DNA from: Oceanospirillales bacterium
GTDB taxonomy: Bacteria; Pseudomonadota; Gammaproteobacteria; Xanthomonadales; SZUA-36
Direction of reading: 5' to 3'
NCBI GenBank assembly: GCA_003233115.1
Contig: QIKV01000024.1
Coordinates: 1 to 54,040 of the forward strand
DNA: 54,040 nt
Each line of letters begins with the position of its first letter. Position 1 is the stretch's first letter. Below, piece after piece: positions 1 to 8,307 of the stretch. Both the position numbers and the translations under genes were made by a program. The notes under the pieces are model-generated. The model saw nothing but the letters and a program-made list of their open reading frames with translations, searched no databases and had not been told where the DNA came from.

Positions 1-338
1 ACTTTATCAATTCATCATTCGTGGAGAAGGCGTTGTCGCAAATAGATACCATCGATGACGTCTTTGTTTATGGCGTAGCCTTGCCGGGCATGGCGCCGGG
101 AGAAAAGGAGCCCGTCGCAGCGATTGTGGTTGCTGACGCGACTGCATTTGATGCTACGGAAGTGTTCAGGGTATGCCGACAGAAGCTGGAAGCCAATATG
201 GTGCCTGGTTTTCTGCAGGTTGTGGACGAAATTCCGAAAACAGCTTCAGAGAAACCGATTGAACGATTCCTGTTGGAAACGTTTGAAGTGGGTACTGACA
301 ACGTTTATTCAGCCGCAAATTACCAGCAGGAGAGCTAA
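1..338 (+). CDS. AMP-dependent acyl-CoA synthetase/ligase, C-terminal fragment
   Basis: This is the 3' end of a gene whose start lies before the window; the frame is already open at base 3. The visible ~110 residues look like the small C-terminal lid domain of the acyl-adenylate-forming (ANL) family, which activates carboxylic acids as AMP esters and transfers them to CoA. Seen in the sequence: a hydrophobic strand with VFVYGVALPGM, then PVAAIVV, and near the end VPGFLQVVDEIPKTASEKP, which matches the usual motif where a conserved lysine follows P-K-T-x-S/T-x-K. The stop codon abuts the GTG start of the next dehydrogenase, so the two are probably co-translated. Substrate cannot be told; carnitine-CoA-ligase-like or fatty acid enzymes are both possible. 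Confidence 0.75.
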   Translation, partial: FINSSFVEKALSQIDTIDDVFVYGVALPGMAPGEKEPVAAIVVADATAFDATEVFRVCRQKLEANMVPGFLQVVDEIPKTASEKPIERFLLETFEVGTDNVYSAANYQQES

Positions 339-1100
339 GTGAAAACGGTTTTTATTACCGGTGCAGCAGCAGGTATCGGGCTGGCAACAGCCAAACGTTT
401 TGCTGCAGAAGGATGGTTTGTTGGTCTTTATGACATCAACGAAGAGGCCGTAACACAACTTCTGCAAACCCCGGAATTTGGCAATGCCTGTGGTTGTAGT
501 TGTGACGTGAGCAGCCGCGAATCGGTCAGCAGGGCATTGCAGCAGTTCGCTGAGCAGACGCAAGGGCGCCTGGATGTGCTGGTCAATAATGCGGGTGTCA
601 TCGCGGCAGGCCATTTTGCAGACATCGATCACAGTGCCCATGACAGGATCATCCAGGTCAACATACATGGCCTGACCAATGTGGCTGGACTTGCGTTTCC
701 GTGGTTGCAGCAAAGCCCCGACTCCACCCTGGTCAACATGTGTTCTGTGTCTTCGGTACACGGGATTCCCCAACTGGCGGTGTACAGCGCCAGTAAATTT
801 TATGTCAATGGTTTGACCCAGGCCCTGAGCATTGAATGGGCAGAACACGGCATCCGCGTGTTAGCCATTAAACCCCCCTTTGTAAGAACGGGCATGGTCG
901 ACAATATGCCGGAACAGTTGATGAAAAATTTCACTGTGGACATGGTTCCGGAGCAGGTTGCCGATGCCGTTATATCTGCGCTGAAGGGATCCGGGGAGAG
1001 TTATCTGTTGGGCTGGAAAGCAAAGGTATGGGCAGCCGTGACCAAATACCTGCCTGCAGGCATGGGTCGCCGATTGGCCATGCGGCTGACCGGTTATTGA
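339..1100 (+). CDS. Short-chain dehydrogenase/reductase (SDR), 253 aa
   Basis: NAD(P)-dependent oxidoreductase of the classical SDR family. The nucleotide-binding motif TGAAAGIG is at residues 8-15, NNAG near residue 87, and the active-site serine followed by YSASK near residues 150-155. The start is GTG, directly after the TAA of the upstream acyl-CoA synthetase, with an AGGAGAG ribosome site at 328-334, so translation is likely coupled. Substrate is unknown; between an acyl-CoA ligase and an acyl-CoA dehydrogenase, a role in fatty-acid, aliphatic-alcohol or steroid-side-chain breakdown is a reasonable inference. The length is typical of the family and nothing looks broken. Confidence 0.88.
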   Translation: MKTVFITGAAAGIGLATAKRFAAEGWFVGLYDINEEAVTQLLQTPEFGNACGCSCDVSSRESVSRALQQFAEQTQGRLDVLVNNAGVIAAGHFADIDHSAHDRIIQVNIHGLTNVAGLAFPWLQQSPDSTLVNMCSVSSVHGIPQLAVYSASKFYVNGLTQALSIEWAEHGIRVLAIKPPFVRTGMVDNMPEQLMKNFTVDMVPEQVADAVISALKGSGESYLLGWKAKVWAAVTKYLPAGMGRRLAMRLTGY

Positions 1101-1159
1101 GTCAAAGCAGGCACGCCATATTTATCCGTGCACACAAACAAAATTCAGGAAGGATGATC

Positions 1160-2389
1160 ATGTCAAATTATATCGAATTACCCCTTAGCGGCCTTGAAGG
1201 CCCCCTGTCTGAACTGGAGCAAACCGTTCAGGACACGGCACATCGCTTTGCCAAAGAAGTCCTGCGTCCCGTGGGCCAGCAAATTGACGCCATGAGCGCA
1301 GCAGAGGCACTCGCCCCGGATTCACCCTTATGGGGTGTACTGGAACAAGCCGGCGGACTGGGCCTGACGGTTTCTGCCATGGCTGAACTTTCCCCCGCAG
1401 AGGGTGCAAAACTGATGTTGATTGCCAGCGAAGAACTGGCCTGGGGAGATGCCGGCCTGGCCGGCCTGATGCTGGTCAGCCAGATGCCTGCGGTTTTCAG
1501 TGTGATCGCGGGACGGCTGGATCTGCTGGAGTACTGTGAAAGTAAAATGGGTTGTTGGGGTATTACTGAACCAGACCACGGCAGCGACATGCTGGATCCC
1601 GAGGGTGCACTGCAGGCAGCCGATGGCCAATACGGGCGCCCCAACTGTGTGGCCCGTATCGACGGCGACAAAGTGATTATCAACGGCCAGAAATCCGCCT
1701 GGGTTTCCGGCGCCCTGACAGCGCAGTTATGTGCGCTTTATTGCCACATTGAACAGGATGGTGAAGTCAAACCTGGAATTACCGTGCTGGTGCCGCTGGA
1801 CTTGCCCGGTGTCAGTCGGGGCAAGCCGCTGGATAAAATCGGCTTCCGCGCCCTGAACCAGGGTGAACTGTTTTTCGACAATGTCGAAGTACCCATCAAT
1901 TACATGCTGGCAGGGCCAGACAAATACGCACAGCAGGTTTATCACACGCTGGCAGAAGCCAACGTGCATGTCGGCAACCTGGCGGTGGGTGTCGCACGTG
2001 CGGCTTATGAGCACGCGCTGGCCTATGCCCATGAGCGCAAGGCCGGTGGTCAGAAGATTATCCTGCATCAGCATGTCCGCTATCGCCTGTTCCACATGTT
2101 CCGCAAAATCGAGGCGGCCCGCGCGTTGGTCCGCCGCGCGGCTGAGTACAACGCCACGGCACCATCTGCGGCACTGCAGGGCTCCATCGCGGCCAAGGTA
2201 ACCGCCACCCAAACTGCCTTTGAAGTGGCCAGTGACGCCTTGCAGATTTTTGGTGGCAACGGCGTGACGAAAGAATACCCAATGGAGAAATTATTGCGGG
2301 ATGCACGGGCCAGCATGATTGCAGATGGTTGCAATGAAGTGCTCGCAATGAAGGGTGGATCTTTGCTGATCAACCCCGATTTGCTCTAA
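1160..2389 (+). CDS. Acyl-CoA dehydrogenase, 409 aa
   Basis: FAD flavoprotein that oxidises acyl-CoA to trans-2-enoyl-CoA and passes electrons to ETF. The N-terminal helical domain is followed by the characteristic WGITEPDHGSDM segment, INGQKSAWVSG, a middle beta-domain (IGFRALNQGELFFDNVEVP) and the C-terminal helical domain ending in IFGGNGVTKEYPMEKLLRDAR, where this family places FAD contacts. I chose ATG 1160 because AGGAAGG (1147-1153) sits 6 nt upstream; an earlier ATG at 1154 touches the ribosome site, and the frame stays open to 1028. It follows the SDR by 59 bp and probably shares its operon. Chain-length specificity cannot be read from the sequence. Confidence 0.9.
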   Translation: MSNYIELPLSGLEGPLSELEQTVQDTAHRFAKEVLRPVGQQIDAMSAAEALAPDSPLWGVLEQAGGLGLTVSAMAELSPAEGAKLMLIASEELAWGDAGLAGLMLVSQMPAVFSVIAGRLDLLEYCESKMGCWGITEPDHGSDMLDPEGALQAADGQYGRPNCVARIDGDKVIINGQKSAWVSGALTAQLCALYCHIEQDGEVKPGITVLVPLDLPGVSRGKPLDKIGFRALNQGELFFDNVEVPINYMLAGPDKYAQQVYHTLAEANVHVGNLAVGVARAAYEHALAYAHERKAGGQKIILHQHVRYRLFHMFRKIEAARALVRRAAEYNATAPSAALQGSIAAKVTATQTAFEVASDALQIFGGNGVTKEYPMEKLLRDARASMIADGCNEVLAMKGGSLLINPDLL

Positions 2390-2396
2390 TTAATTT

Positions 2397-2774
2397 ATTT
2401 CTGCCGCTTGTTTTAACTGGATAGCGGCTGTTGTTTTTGTCTTTGCCAGTGATTGGACCCTGACGCTCCTGTCGCTTGAATCTTCACCGACAACGCTGTT
2501 GTTTTTGCACCTGTTTAGTACGCTGGTATTCCTGTTCGGGATTGCCTATTACCGGGCTGCAACCGATCTGGAAGGCCAGGCTGAGGTCATTAAACTGGGC
2601 GGGGTCGCCAAACTGGCCCTGGTCGTTGTTGCGGCCCTGGATGTTGTGCTGGGTCTGGTCAGTTGGCCGATACTCGTGCCGCTTTCAGGAGACCTGGTTT
2701 TTGGACTGTTATTTTTCCGGGCGCTTTCCCGGTTGCCGGTTGCGGCTGCCGGGAGCCGGTCGGATTTAACCTGA
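2397..2774 (+). CDS. Small polytopic membrane protein, start codon unclear
   Basis: An open frame from 2394 to the TGA at 2772-2774 encodes about 125 residues with three to four hydrophobic stretches (AAVVFVFA, LLFLHLFSTLVFLFGIAYY, LALVVVAALDVVLGLVSW, LVFGLLFF). The hydrophobic pattern begins almost at the in-frame stop at 2391, so the true N-terminus should be near 2397, but there is no ATG, GTG or TTG before TTG 2499, which would remove the first helix. ATT 2397 is the only near-start codon there. Either a rare start is used or the gene has lost its start. The family is not recognised. It sits 7 bp after the acyl-CoA dehydrogenase and 36 bp before the next SDR, in one apparent transcription unit. 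Confidence 0.5.
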   Translation: MSAACFNWIAAVVFVFASDWTLTLLSLESSPTTLLFLHLFSTLVFLFGIAYYRAATDLEGQAEVIKLGGVAKLALVVVAALDVVLGLVSWPILVPLSGDLVFGLLFFRALSRLPVAAAGSRSDLT

Positions 2775-2810
2775 TCAGCGGTGGACTAGCCGCGTTTGGA
2801 GGATATGAGA

Positions 2811-3587
2811 ATGAGTGGAAGATTAGCATCAAAGGTCGCTCTGGTCACAGGCGGTGGTAATGGTATCGGTGCAGCGATTTGTAAACGCTTTGCCGAGGAA
2901 GGTGCAACTGTTCTGGTAACGGACATTGATCTGGAATCGGCACAACGCGTGGCAGCGGAAATCTCCGCCGCCGGCGGTAAAGCTGAAGCCCGGCAACAGG
3001 ATGTAACAGATCCTGATCGGTGGAATTCAGTGCTGGATGCAGTGGTCAGTGATTTTGGCAACCTCGATGTGCTGGTCAACAATGCGGGCATCGGCACCAT
3101 CATGCCTATCGAGCAGGAAACGCTCGAAGGCTGGCGCAGGATGCAGTCGGTGAATATGGAATCGGTGTTTCTCGGCACCCAGGCGGCTATCCGGGTGATG
3201 AAAGATCATGGTGGCTCAATCGTCAATATTTCTTCGATCGAGGGAATTATCGGTGAGCCACTGGTTCCTGCTTATAATGCATCCAAAGGCGGGGTGCGTA
3301 TCTTTACCAAGTCCGCTGCACTGCATTGCGCCCAGGAGGGTTACGGCATTCGAGTGAATTCCGTGCACCCCGGATATATCGGCACGGCGATGGTTGCGGA
3401 CGCTATTGGCACCATGCCGCCGGAGCAGGCGCTGGCCTTTCAGCAGGAATTACTCACCCGCATACCGCTGGGGCGTCTCGGTGAAGCAGTGGAAATTGCT
3501 AACACGGTGCTGTTTCTCGCCTCGGACGAAGCCAGCTACATGACCGGTTCGGAACTGGTGGTGGATGGCGGCTACACCGCCCGTTAG
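2811..3587 (+). CDS. Short-chain dehydrogenase/reductase (SDR), 258 aa
   Basis: Classical SDR with TGGGNGIG in the cofactor loop at residues 13-20, an aspartate-containing LVTDID segment after the second strand (suggesting NAD rather than NADP), NNAG near residue 88, the catalytic serine in VNISSIEG and YNASKGG. The C-terminus LASDEASYMTGSELVVDGGYTAR is typical of the family. I chose ATG 2811 because GGAGG at 2798-2802 is 8 nt away; ATG 2805 would be only 2 nt from it. Resemblance is to cyclic-alcohol and 3-hydroxyacyl dehydrogenases, but the substrate is not determinable. It lies in the same orientation as the acyl-CoA dehydrogenase. Confidence 0.88.
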   Translation: MSGRLASKVALVTGGGNGIGAAICKRFAEEGATVLVTDIDLESAQRVAAEISAAGGKAEARQQDVTDPDRWNSVLDAVVSDFGNLDVLVNNAGIGTIMPIEQETLEGWRRMQSVNMESVFLGTQAAIRVMKDHGGSIVNISSIEGIIGEPLVPAYNASKGGVRIFTKSAALHCAQEGYGIRVNSVHPGYIGTAMVADAIGTMPPEQALAFQQELLTRIPLGRLGEAVEIANTVLFLASDEASYMTGSELVVDGGYTAR

Positions 3588-3618
3588 CCCCCATACTGCA
3601 ATAACCAGGGAGATACCG

Positions 3619-5628
3619 ATGAGAATCATACAATCATTTACCAATCCAGCACTTGTGTCGCTATTTTTGATCGTGGCGTTACTTCCCAGCCCGGCTGTCT
3701 ATGGGGCAACAAAGGTCACGCCTGATACCTTCATCCGGGCCGAGACCGACCGGATGTTTTCGGCTATTGCAAAGCAGGCCGGCGGTGTCAATAAGCTCTT
3801 TCATTTCCGTCAAATAACACCACTGGACAGGCAGACGGTCATCCGCATGAACAAGGATACGCTCTATTCCATGGGTGTTGTGGATACGCACAAGGGGGCA
3901 ACCATCACTTTCCCAGAGATCCCTGATGGTCGTTACGCATCGATTTACCTGGTGGATAATGATCACTATGTGCCGGCTGTGTTTTACCAGCCGGGCATTT
4001 ATAAACTGCCCCAGGATACCAAGTATCTCGGCATAGGCGTACGTATCCAGTTGTTCAACCCGGATGATCCGGATGAGGTCAAACTGGTCAACCAACTGCA
4101 GGATCAGTTCGTTATCAAAGCCAACGCGGCTGATCCCTTCCCGCCTTTCAAATGGGACGAGGCATCCCTGAAAACCCTGCACGCCGAGTATGAAAAAGAA
4201 GCGGCCGGCTTTAGCAATTGGAATGGCATGCAGGGTCCGCGTGGAAAAGTTAATGAAAAGACCCGTCATGTCGCCGCCGCAGCCGTCTGGGGACTTTTCC
4301 CGGAAAAGGATGCGACCTATCTGAACTACAGTGGTGATCACGCTACCGGCTCTTGCTGGCGGGCAACCTATCCGGTTCCGGAAAACAAGGCATTCTGGTC
4401 GATCACGGTATACGGCAAGGACGGCTTTCTCAAGAACGAGAACTCGATGGTTAATTCGAGCAACGTCAAACTCAATAGTGATGGAACCTTCACCGTCTAT
4501 TACGGTTCTCGTGCCCTGTGTGGAAAGGTCGCCAACCGACTTGACGTCACACCGGGCTGGAACTTCCTGATGCGTATCTATCGGCCCGGAAAATCGGTGC
4601 TGGACGGCAGCTATAAGCTGCCTAAGGTGCAAAGATATGTGCGCGACATGATCGAGAACTATATCCGGGAATATCCCAACCAGGAACAGACCAGGATGAT
4701 GAATACCTGGTTGAAGAAGCACGACAAGGGCACATTCTGGTTCACCGGATTGGTTGATCCGGGCGACGATACCGTCATTACGCCACAGGCTACCGTGGAT
4801 TATGGCTACAACTGGTTCAGCCTTTCCGATGGACCAGCCATTGTGAAGACTCCGCAGTACGGTAAATTCTTCTCGGTGTCAGTGTTTGACATGAAACACA
4901 ACGTACCTGCAGTCATTGTCAATCCCGATAAACCGATTGTGTTGATGCGACCGGGACAGAAAAAGCCTGAGGGTGATTTCCATGTGGTTGAACTGGAAAC
5001 AGATCAGGGTCTGGTGTTCACGCGTATGGTGGTCGTCAACAATCTGCAGGAAGTTGAAGGTTTGAGAAAGTACTTCAGCATGGAAGGTGGCAAGGGTGAT
5101 ATGAACCGGGACGTGTACAGGTTTTCAGCAAAAATTGAAAAAGCAGCGCTTGGCATCATCAAAGCAGCGGTGCCCTTCCTGAACCCCGATGTGGTTTTTG
5201 GCGAAGAATCGGGTGATGCGGGCATGATTTCGTTGGCGGGCGGCGTAATGCTTGGCCAGTTGGGCACACCTGCCGATACGGTACGTTATGGACTTATCCT
5301 TGCCGATGAGTTTGGCAAGCCATTTAATGGCCAGGACACCTATGTCCTGACCGTACCAGCAGATATCGTGCACGACCACGGCTATTTCTCGGTAACGATT
5401 TATGGCGTTGATAATAAGCTGCTCATACCCAACGATAAGAAAATCTACGACAGCACGACCTATACCGCAGAGAAAAATTCAGATGGTACCTACACCATCA
5501 CGCTGAGCCCGTCCGGTGAAGGCAAAAACGGCATACCCACCGGTGGAAAAGCATTTTATGGAATACTCAGAGCCTACGTCCCGGTCAAGGGAGCGGATAT
5601 GGTGGTCAGGGTTAAAAATAAAGAATAG
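3619..5628 (+). CDS. Exported DUF1254/DUF1214 protein with an internal duplication, 669 aa
   Basis: Starts at ATG 3619 with an N-terminal hydrophobic signal peptide ending near AVYGATKV. The protein contains two successive DUF1254-DUF1214-like units. The first runs to about residue 330 and ends in GWNFLMRIYRPGKSVLDGSY; the second covers about 390-669 and ends in AFYGILRAYVPVKGADM. Both carry a W/Y-S-(I/V)-T-(V/I)-Y-G strand and an (S/N)SDGT(F/Y)T(V/I) strand. Members of this family are predicted periplasmic proteins of unknown biochemical function that often accompany lipid or terpenoid catabolism genes. It follows the SDR by 31 bp and is probably the last gene of that unit. Confidence 0.78.
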   Translation: MRIIQSFTNPALVSLFLIVALLPSPAVYGATKVTPDTFIRAETDRMFSAIAKQAGGVNKLFHFRQITPLDRQTVIRMNKDTLYSMGVVDTHKGATITFPEIPDGRYASIYLVDNDHYVPAVFYQPGIYKLPQDTKYLGIGVRIQLFNPDDPDEVKLVNQLQDQFVIKANAADPFPPFKWDEASLKTLHAEYEKEAAGFSNWNGMQGPRGKVNEKTRHVAAAAVWGLFPEKDATYLNYSGDHATGSCWRATYPVPENKAFWSITVYGKDGFLKNENSMVNSSNVKLNSDGTFTVYYGSRALCGKVANRLDVTPGWNFLMRIYRPGKSVLDGSYKLPKVQRYVRDMIENYIREYPNQEQTRMMNTWLKKHDKGTFWFTGLVDPGDDTVITPQATVDYGYNWFSLSDGPAIVKTPQYGKFFSVSVFDMKHNVPAVIVNPDKPIVLMRPGQKKPEGDFHVVELETDQGLVFTRMVVVNNLQEVEGLRKYFSMEGGKGDMNRDVYRFSAKIEKAALGIIKAAVPFLNPDVVFGEESGDAGMISLAGGVMLGQLGTPADTVRYGLILADEFGKPFNGQDTYVLTVPADIVHDHGYFSVTIYGVDNKLLIPNDKKIYDSTTYTAEKNSDGTYTITLSPSGEGKNGIPTGGKAFYGILRAYVPVKGADMVVRVKNKE

Positions 5629-5646
5629 TGATATTGGTGGGTATCC

Positions 5647-7194
5647 CTATTCCTTATTCCCGGCCGGGGCTGAAACTGCAGGAACCCATTCACCATAGCC
5701 CTGGGGTGGCTGGGCATGCCGGGTAGCCTGTTCATAGGCGTATGCCGCTTCGATCAGCACTGGCTCAGAGAATGCTGTACTGAAGAATGACAGGCCGACC
5801 GGTAGCCCGTGCACCTGCCCCATCGGTACGGTGATGTGCGGGTAACCGGCGCGGGCGGGAAAAGAGCTACTGCCACCAAGGAAATGATCTCCCACCACCA
5901 GATCAATGGACCAGGCGGGTGTGTTACTGGGTGAAACGAGCAGATCCAGGTCATGTTCAGCGAGCAAGTCATTGATCGCCGCTCGACTGAATGTCTGTAC
6001 CAATTTTAAAGCTTCGCGATATTCAGCCGAATCCAGACTGCCTTTTTCCTGTGCTTTCAGGAAAATTTCCTGGCCGAACCAATCCATTTCAGATTCTCTG
6101 TTTTTCCGGTTGAAGGCAATCAGCTTCGCGAGCGTCAGGTGCCCGGCTTCACCGGGTAGCCCGGACAGGTAGGTATTAAGATCATGTTTGAATTCGTACA
6201 GCAGCACGTTATAGGACGCGTCACCAAAATTTTCTGGGGAATGGGGGAGTTCCAGGCCGTCGACAATGATTGCCCCGGCGGCAGCAAGGTCTTTCACGGC
6301 CTGGTCAAAACGTTCATCCACTGCTTCATGGAAGCCGGCGAGTGAGCGTACGACACCGATGCGCTTGCCTTGCAAGCCTTCTGTTTTGAGAGCTGTTGAG
6401 TAGTCCCGTTTAAGGTAGGCCTTTGCTGCCCGGCTGGTTTCATCCTGGGGGTCATAGGAAATCATCGCATTGAGCAGGAAGGCCGCATCCCGCACATTGG
6501 TTGCCATGGGACCCGCCGTATCCTGGCTGTGCGCGATGGGTACGATACCGCGCCGGCTGATCAAACCCAGGGTTGGTTTGATCCCCACGATTCCGTTGAC
6601 GGCAGCCGGGCAGATAATCGAACCATTGGTTTCTGTACCCACTGCCAGCGCAACCATCCCGGCCGCTACCGCGACTGCGGAACCGGCACTTGATCCACAG
6701 GGTGAGCGCAGGCGATCATACGGGTTCCGGGTCTGACCGCCGACAGCGCTCCAACCGCTGGAAGATCGTTCCGAGCGAAAGTTGGCCCACTCGCTAAGGT
6801 TGGTCTTGCCAACAATGACCAGGCCTGCCGCGCGCAGGCTTTCAACCAGGGCCGCATCACGGCCCGTTTTATTCCCGGCCAGCGCCAGGGAACCTGCCGT
6901 GGTCGGGAGTTCCCGCGTTTCGATATTATCTTTGATCAGGACCGGAACGCCATGCAAGGGCCCGCGTGTTTTTCCTGCTGCACGCTGTCGGTCGAATTCC
7001 CGCGCGGCGTCCAGGGCGTGGGGGTTGACCGATATGACTGCCTTCAACTGCCCGTTCCATCGCGCGATGTCTTCCAGTGTGCGACTGGTTGCCAACGTAC
7101 TGGGACCGGGCTCCCGGGCCTGATCAGCGGCGAACGTGGGTGTGAAGAGCAGCGCCAAGCAGGTCAGGGCGACTATCCGAAGTAAGCGCTTCAA
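5647..7194 (-). CDS. Exported amidase-signature enzyme
   Basis: Serine hydrolase of the amidase-signature family (Ser-cisSer-Lys triad), cleaving amide bonds. Visible are the lysine in GVPVLIKDNIE, the cis-serine in CGSSAGSA and the nucleophile in TETNGSIICPAAVNG, then GIKPTLGLISRRG. The N-terminus KRLLRIVALTCLALLF ending TFAADQA is a clear signal peptide, so the protein acts in the periplasm. I prefer TTG at 7192-7194 because GGGAG lies 7 nt upstream; the longer ATG at 7213-7215 has no visible ribosome site. It is convergent with the DUF1254 gene and downstream of a tiny exported ORF. Substrate unknown. Confidence 0.85.
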   Translation of the reverse strand: MKRLLRIVALTCLALLFTPTFAADQAREPGPSTLATSRTLEDIARWNGQLKAVISVNPHALDAAREFDRQRAAGKTRGPLHGVPVLIKDNIETRELPTTAGSLALAGNKTGRDAALVESLRAAGLVIVGKTNLSEWANFRSERSSSGWSAVGGQTRNPYDRLRSPCGSSAGSAVAVAAGMVALAVGTETNGSIICPAAVNGIVGIKPTLGLISRRGIVPIAHSQDTAGPMATNVRDAAFLLNAMISYDPQDETSRAAKAYLKRDYSTALKTEGLQGKRIGVVRSLAGFHEAVDERFDQAVKDLAAAGAIIVDGLELPHSPENFGDASYNVLLYEFKHDLNTYLSGLPGEAGHLTLAKLIAFNRKNRESEMDWFGQEIFLKAQEKGSLDSAEYREALKLVQTFSRAAINDLLAEHDLDLLVSPSNTPAWSIDLVVGDHFLGGSSSFPARAGYPHITVPMGQVHGLPVGLSFFSTAFSEPVLIEAAYAYEQATRHAQPPQGYGEWVPAVSAPAGNKE

Positions 7195-7215
7195 GGGTTT
7201 TCTCCCAATGGGCAT

Positions 7216-7398
7216 TTAAAAGAGTATTGGCTGATAACCGTCCTGTTGCAATCGCACATGCACGGTCATGGCTGAAACCGCCATTTTAATACCCGGTAGG
7301 AAATTCCCTGCTGTGTACCCATTGTAAGCGGCCGCTGTTGACTGGAAGGAAAGAAACAGCAAAATGGGGGCAAGCAGTGTGATGATGCGTTGTTGCAT
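7216..7398 (-). CDS. Very small exported protein, 60 aa
   Basis: Hypothetical. The ATG at 7396-7398 has GGAG 7-8 nt upstream on the minus strand. The first ~22 residues (IITLLAPILLFLSFQS then TAAAYNG) form a good signal peptide, leaving a mature part of only ~37 residues with no recognisable motif. It is cotranscribed with the amidase, whose ATG alternative abuts this stop codon. It could be a genuine micropeptide or a decayed fragment; I do not recognise a family. Confidence 0.45.
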   Translation of the reverse strand: MQQRIITLLAPILLFLSFQSTAAAYNGYTAGNFLPGIKMAVSAMTVHVRLQQDGYQPILF

Positions 7399-7414
7399 AG
7401 GGGTTCTCCGTTTT

Positions 7415-8164
7415 TTATAGCGTGTCTATTTGAACAGGTTGGCCAGTTCCAGCCGGCCGCGCCGGTTGGAACCACTTCATCCAGATTAAAGGAAATGCAT
7501 TAAACAGGATAAGGAAACCGCCATTTCCTAGTGAGTGAGCTAGCTTTTGTGGTCCTGGCTGTAACCAGCCTACAAGCAGTACCGTGAGTATAATTCCCAG
7601 TAAACCAAGGTGGTACCCACCAAACCACAATACCGATTTTCGCCACCCACCTTGCGGCAGCCTGCCGGCTGTGAGCAGTAGTTGAATCGTTGCCAGCAAG
7701 GCAGTTCCAATGATGATTGTTTGCAGGGACATTGAAGCGGTATTCAGCATGACATCAAGGCCCATGAACCACGCTACCGTTACCGTTGCCAGGTAGCCAA
7801 TCAGGATAACAACGGCCGCCCCGGTCAGCATTTTTTCCGACCGTTTCGGTACGTGATCCGCGGGCAGTGTCTTGTTCATCAGTAAGAAGGCATACAGCCA
7901 ACTGAGCTTCAGCACTGCCATGACCGCCAGCAGCACGGGAAGAAAAAACCGATACGCTTTAAACCCGGGGAAATGTAGCTGGAATTCCATATATTTGAAT
8001 ATCAGTCCCGCAAGAATCAGAAGGTTGAAAAGCAGGATATTGGTTAGAAAATAGCGAAAGAATTCGGGCTGATGCGTTTGCAGGCGGATGGTTGAGACGA
8101 TGCTGGTGGTCAGTCCGGTCGCCAATGCCAATACAAGCACCGCCATGGGTAGGTGTTCTGCCAT
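7415..8164 (-). CDS. Polytopic integral membrane protein, about seven TM segments
   Basis: About 249 residues starting MAEHLPMAVLVLALATGL. Hydrophobic segments are spread across the whole protein (LVLALATGLTTSIVSTI, NILLFNLLILAGLIF, FFLPVLLAVMAVL, GAAVVILIGYLATVTVAW, IIIGTALLATIQLLL, GLLGIILTVLLVGWL, FLILFNAFPLIWM), suggesting seven helices. No catalytic or DNA-binding domain is attached, although the arrangement resembles the 7TM sensor part of some LuxR-type and kinase proteins; that is only an impression. An upstream in-frame start at 8194 is possible. A 16-bp palindrome lies just before the start (8197-8212). Confidence 0.65.
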   Translation of the reverse strand: MAEHLPMAVLVLALATGLTTSIVSTIRLQTHQPEFFRYFLTNILLFNLLILAGLIFKYMEFQLHFPGFKAYRFFLPVLLAVMAVLKLSWLYAFLLMNKTLPADHVPKRSEKMLTGAAVVILIGYLATVTVAWFMGLDVMLNTASMSLQTIIIGTALLATIQLLLTAGRLPQGGWRKSVLWFGGYHLGLLGIILTVLLVGWLQPGPQKLAHSLGNGGFLILFNAFPLIWMKWFQPARPAGTGQPVQIDTL

Positions 8165-8196
8165 GTCACCATGATATAACACAAACAGCCTCACCC

Positions 8197-8212
8197 CCCA
8201 ACCATGGTTGGG
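8197..8212. promoter_or_regulatory. Perfect 16-bp palindrome upstream of the membrane protein gene
   Basis: CCCAACCATGGTTGGG reads identically on both strands. It sits in the 143-bp gap between the end of pppA (8308) and the start of the leftward membrane-protein gene (8164), 32 bp before that start, where an operator is expected. It lacks a T-run, so it is unlikely to be a terminator. The regulator is unknown. Confidence 0.4.
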
Positions 8213-8307
8213 TTGGTATTATTCCCACCTTTTGGCGTGTATCAATAGTAGCTAAGAACGGGCACCCCGGAGTGGGTGGTTTCTGTCAGATCAGGTGGAA
8301 ATCTGAT

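Noticed and set aside
3679-4722. 347-codon minus-strand open frame
   Set aside because: Antisense to the DUF1254/DUF1214 gene, with no signal peptide, ribosome site or recognisable motif.
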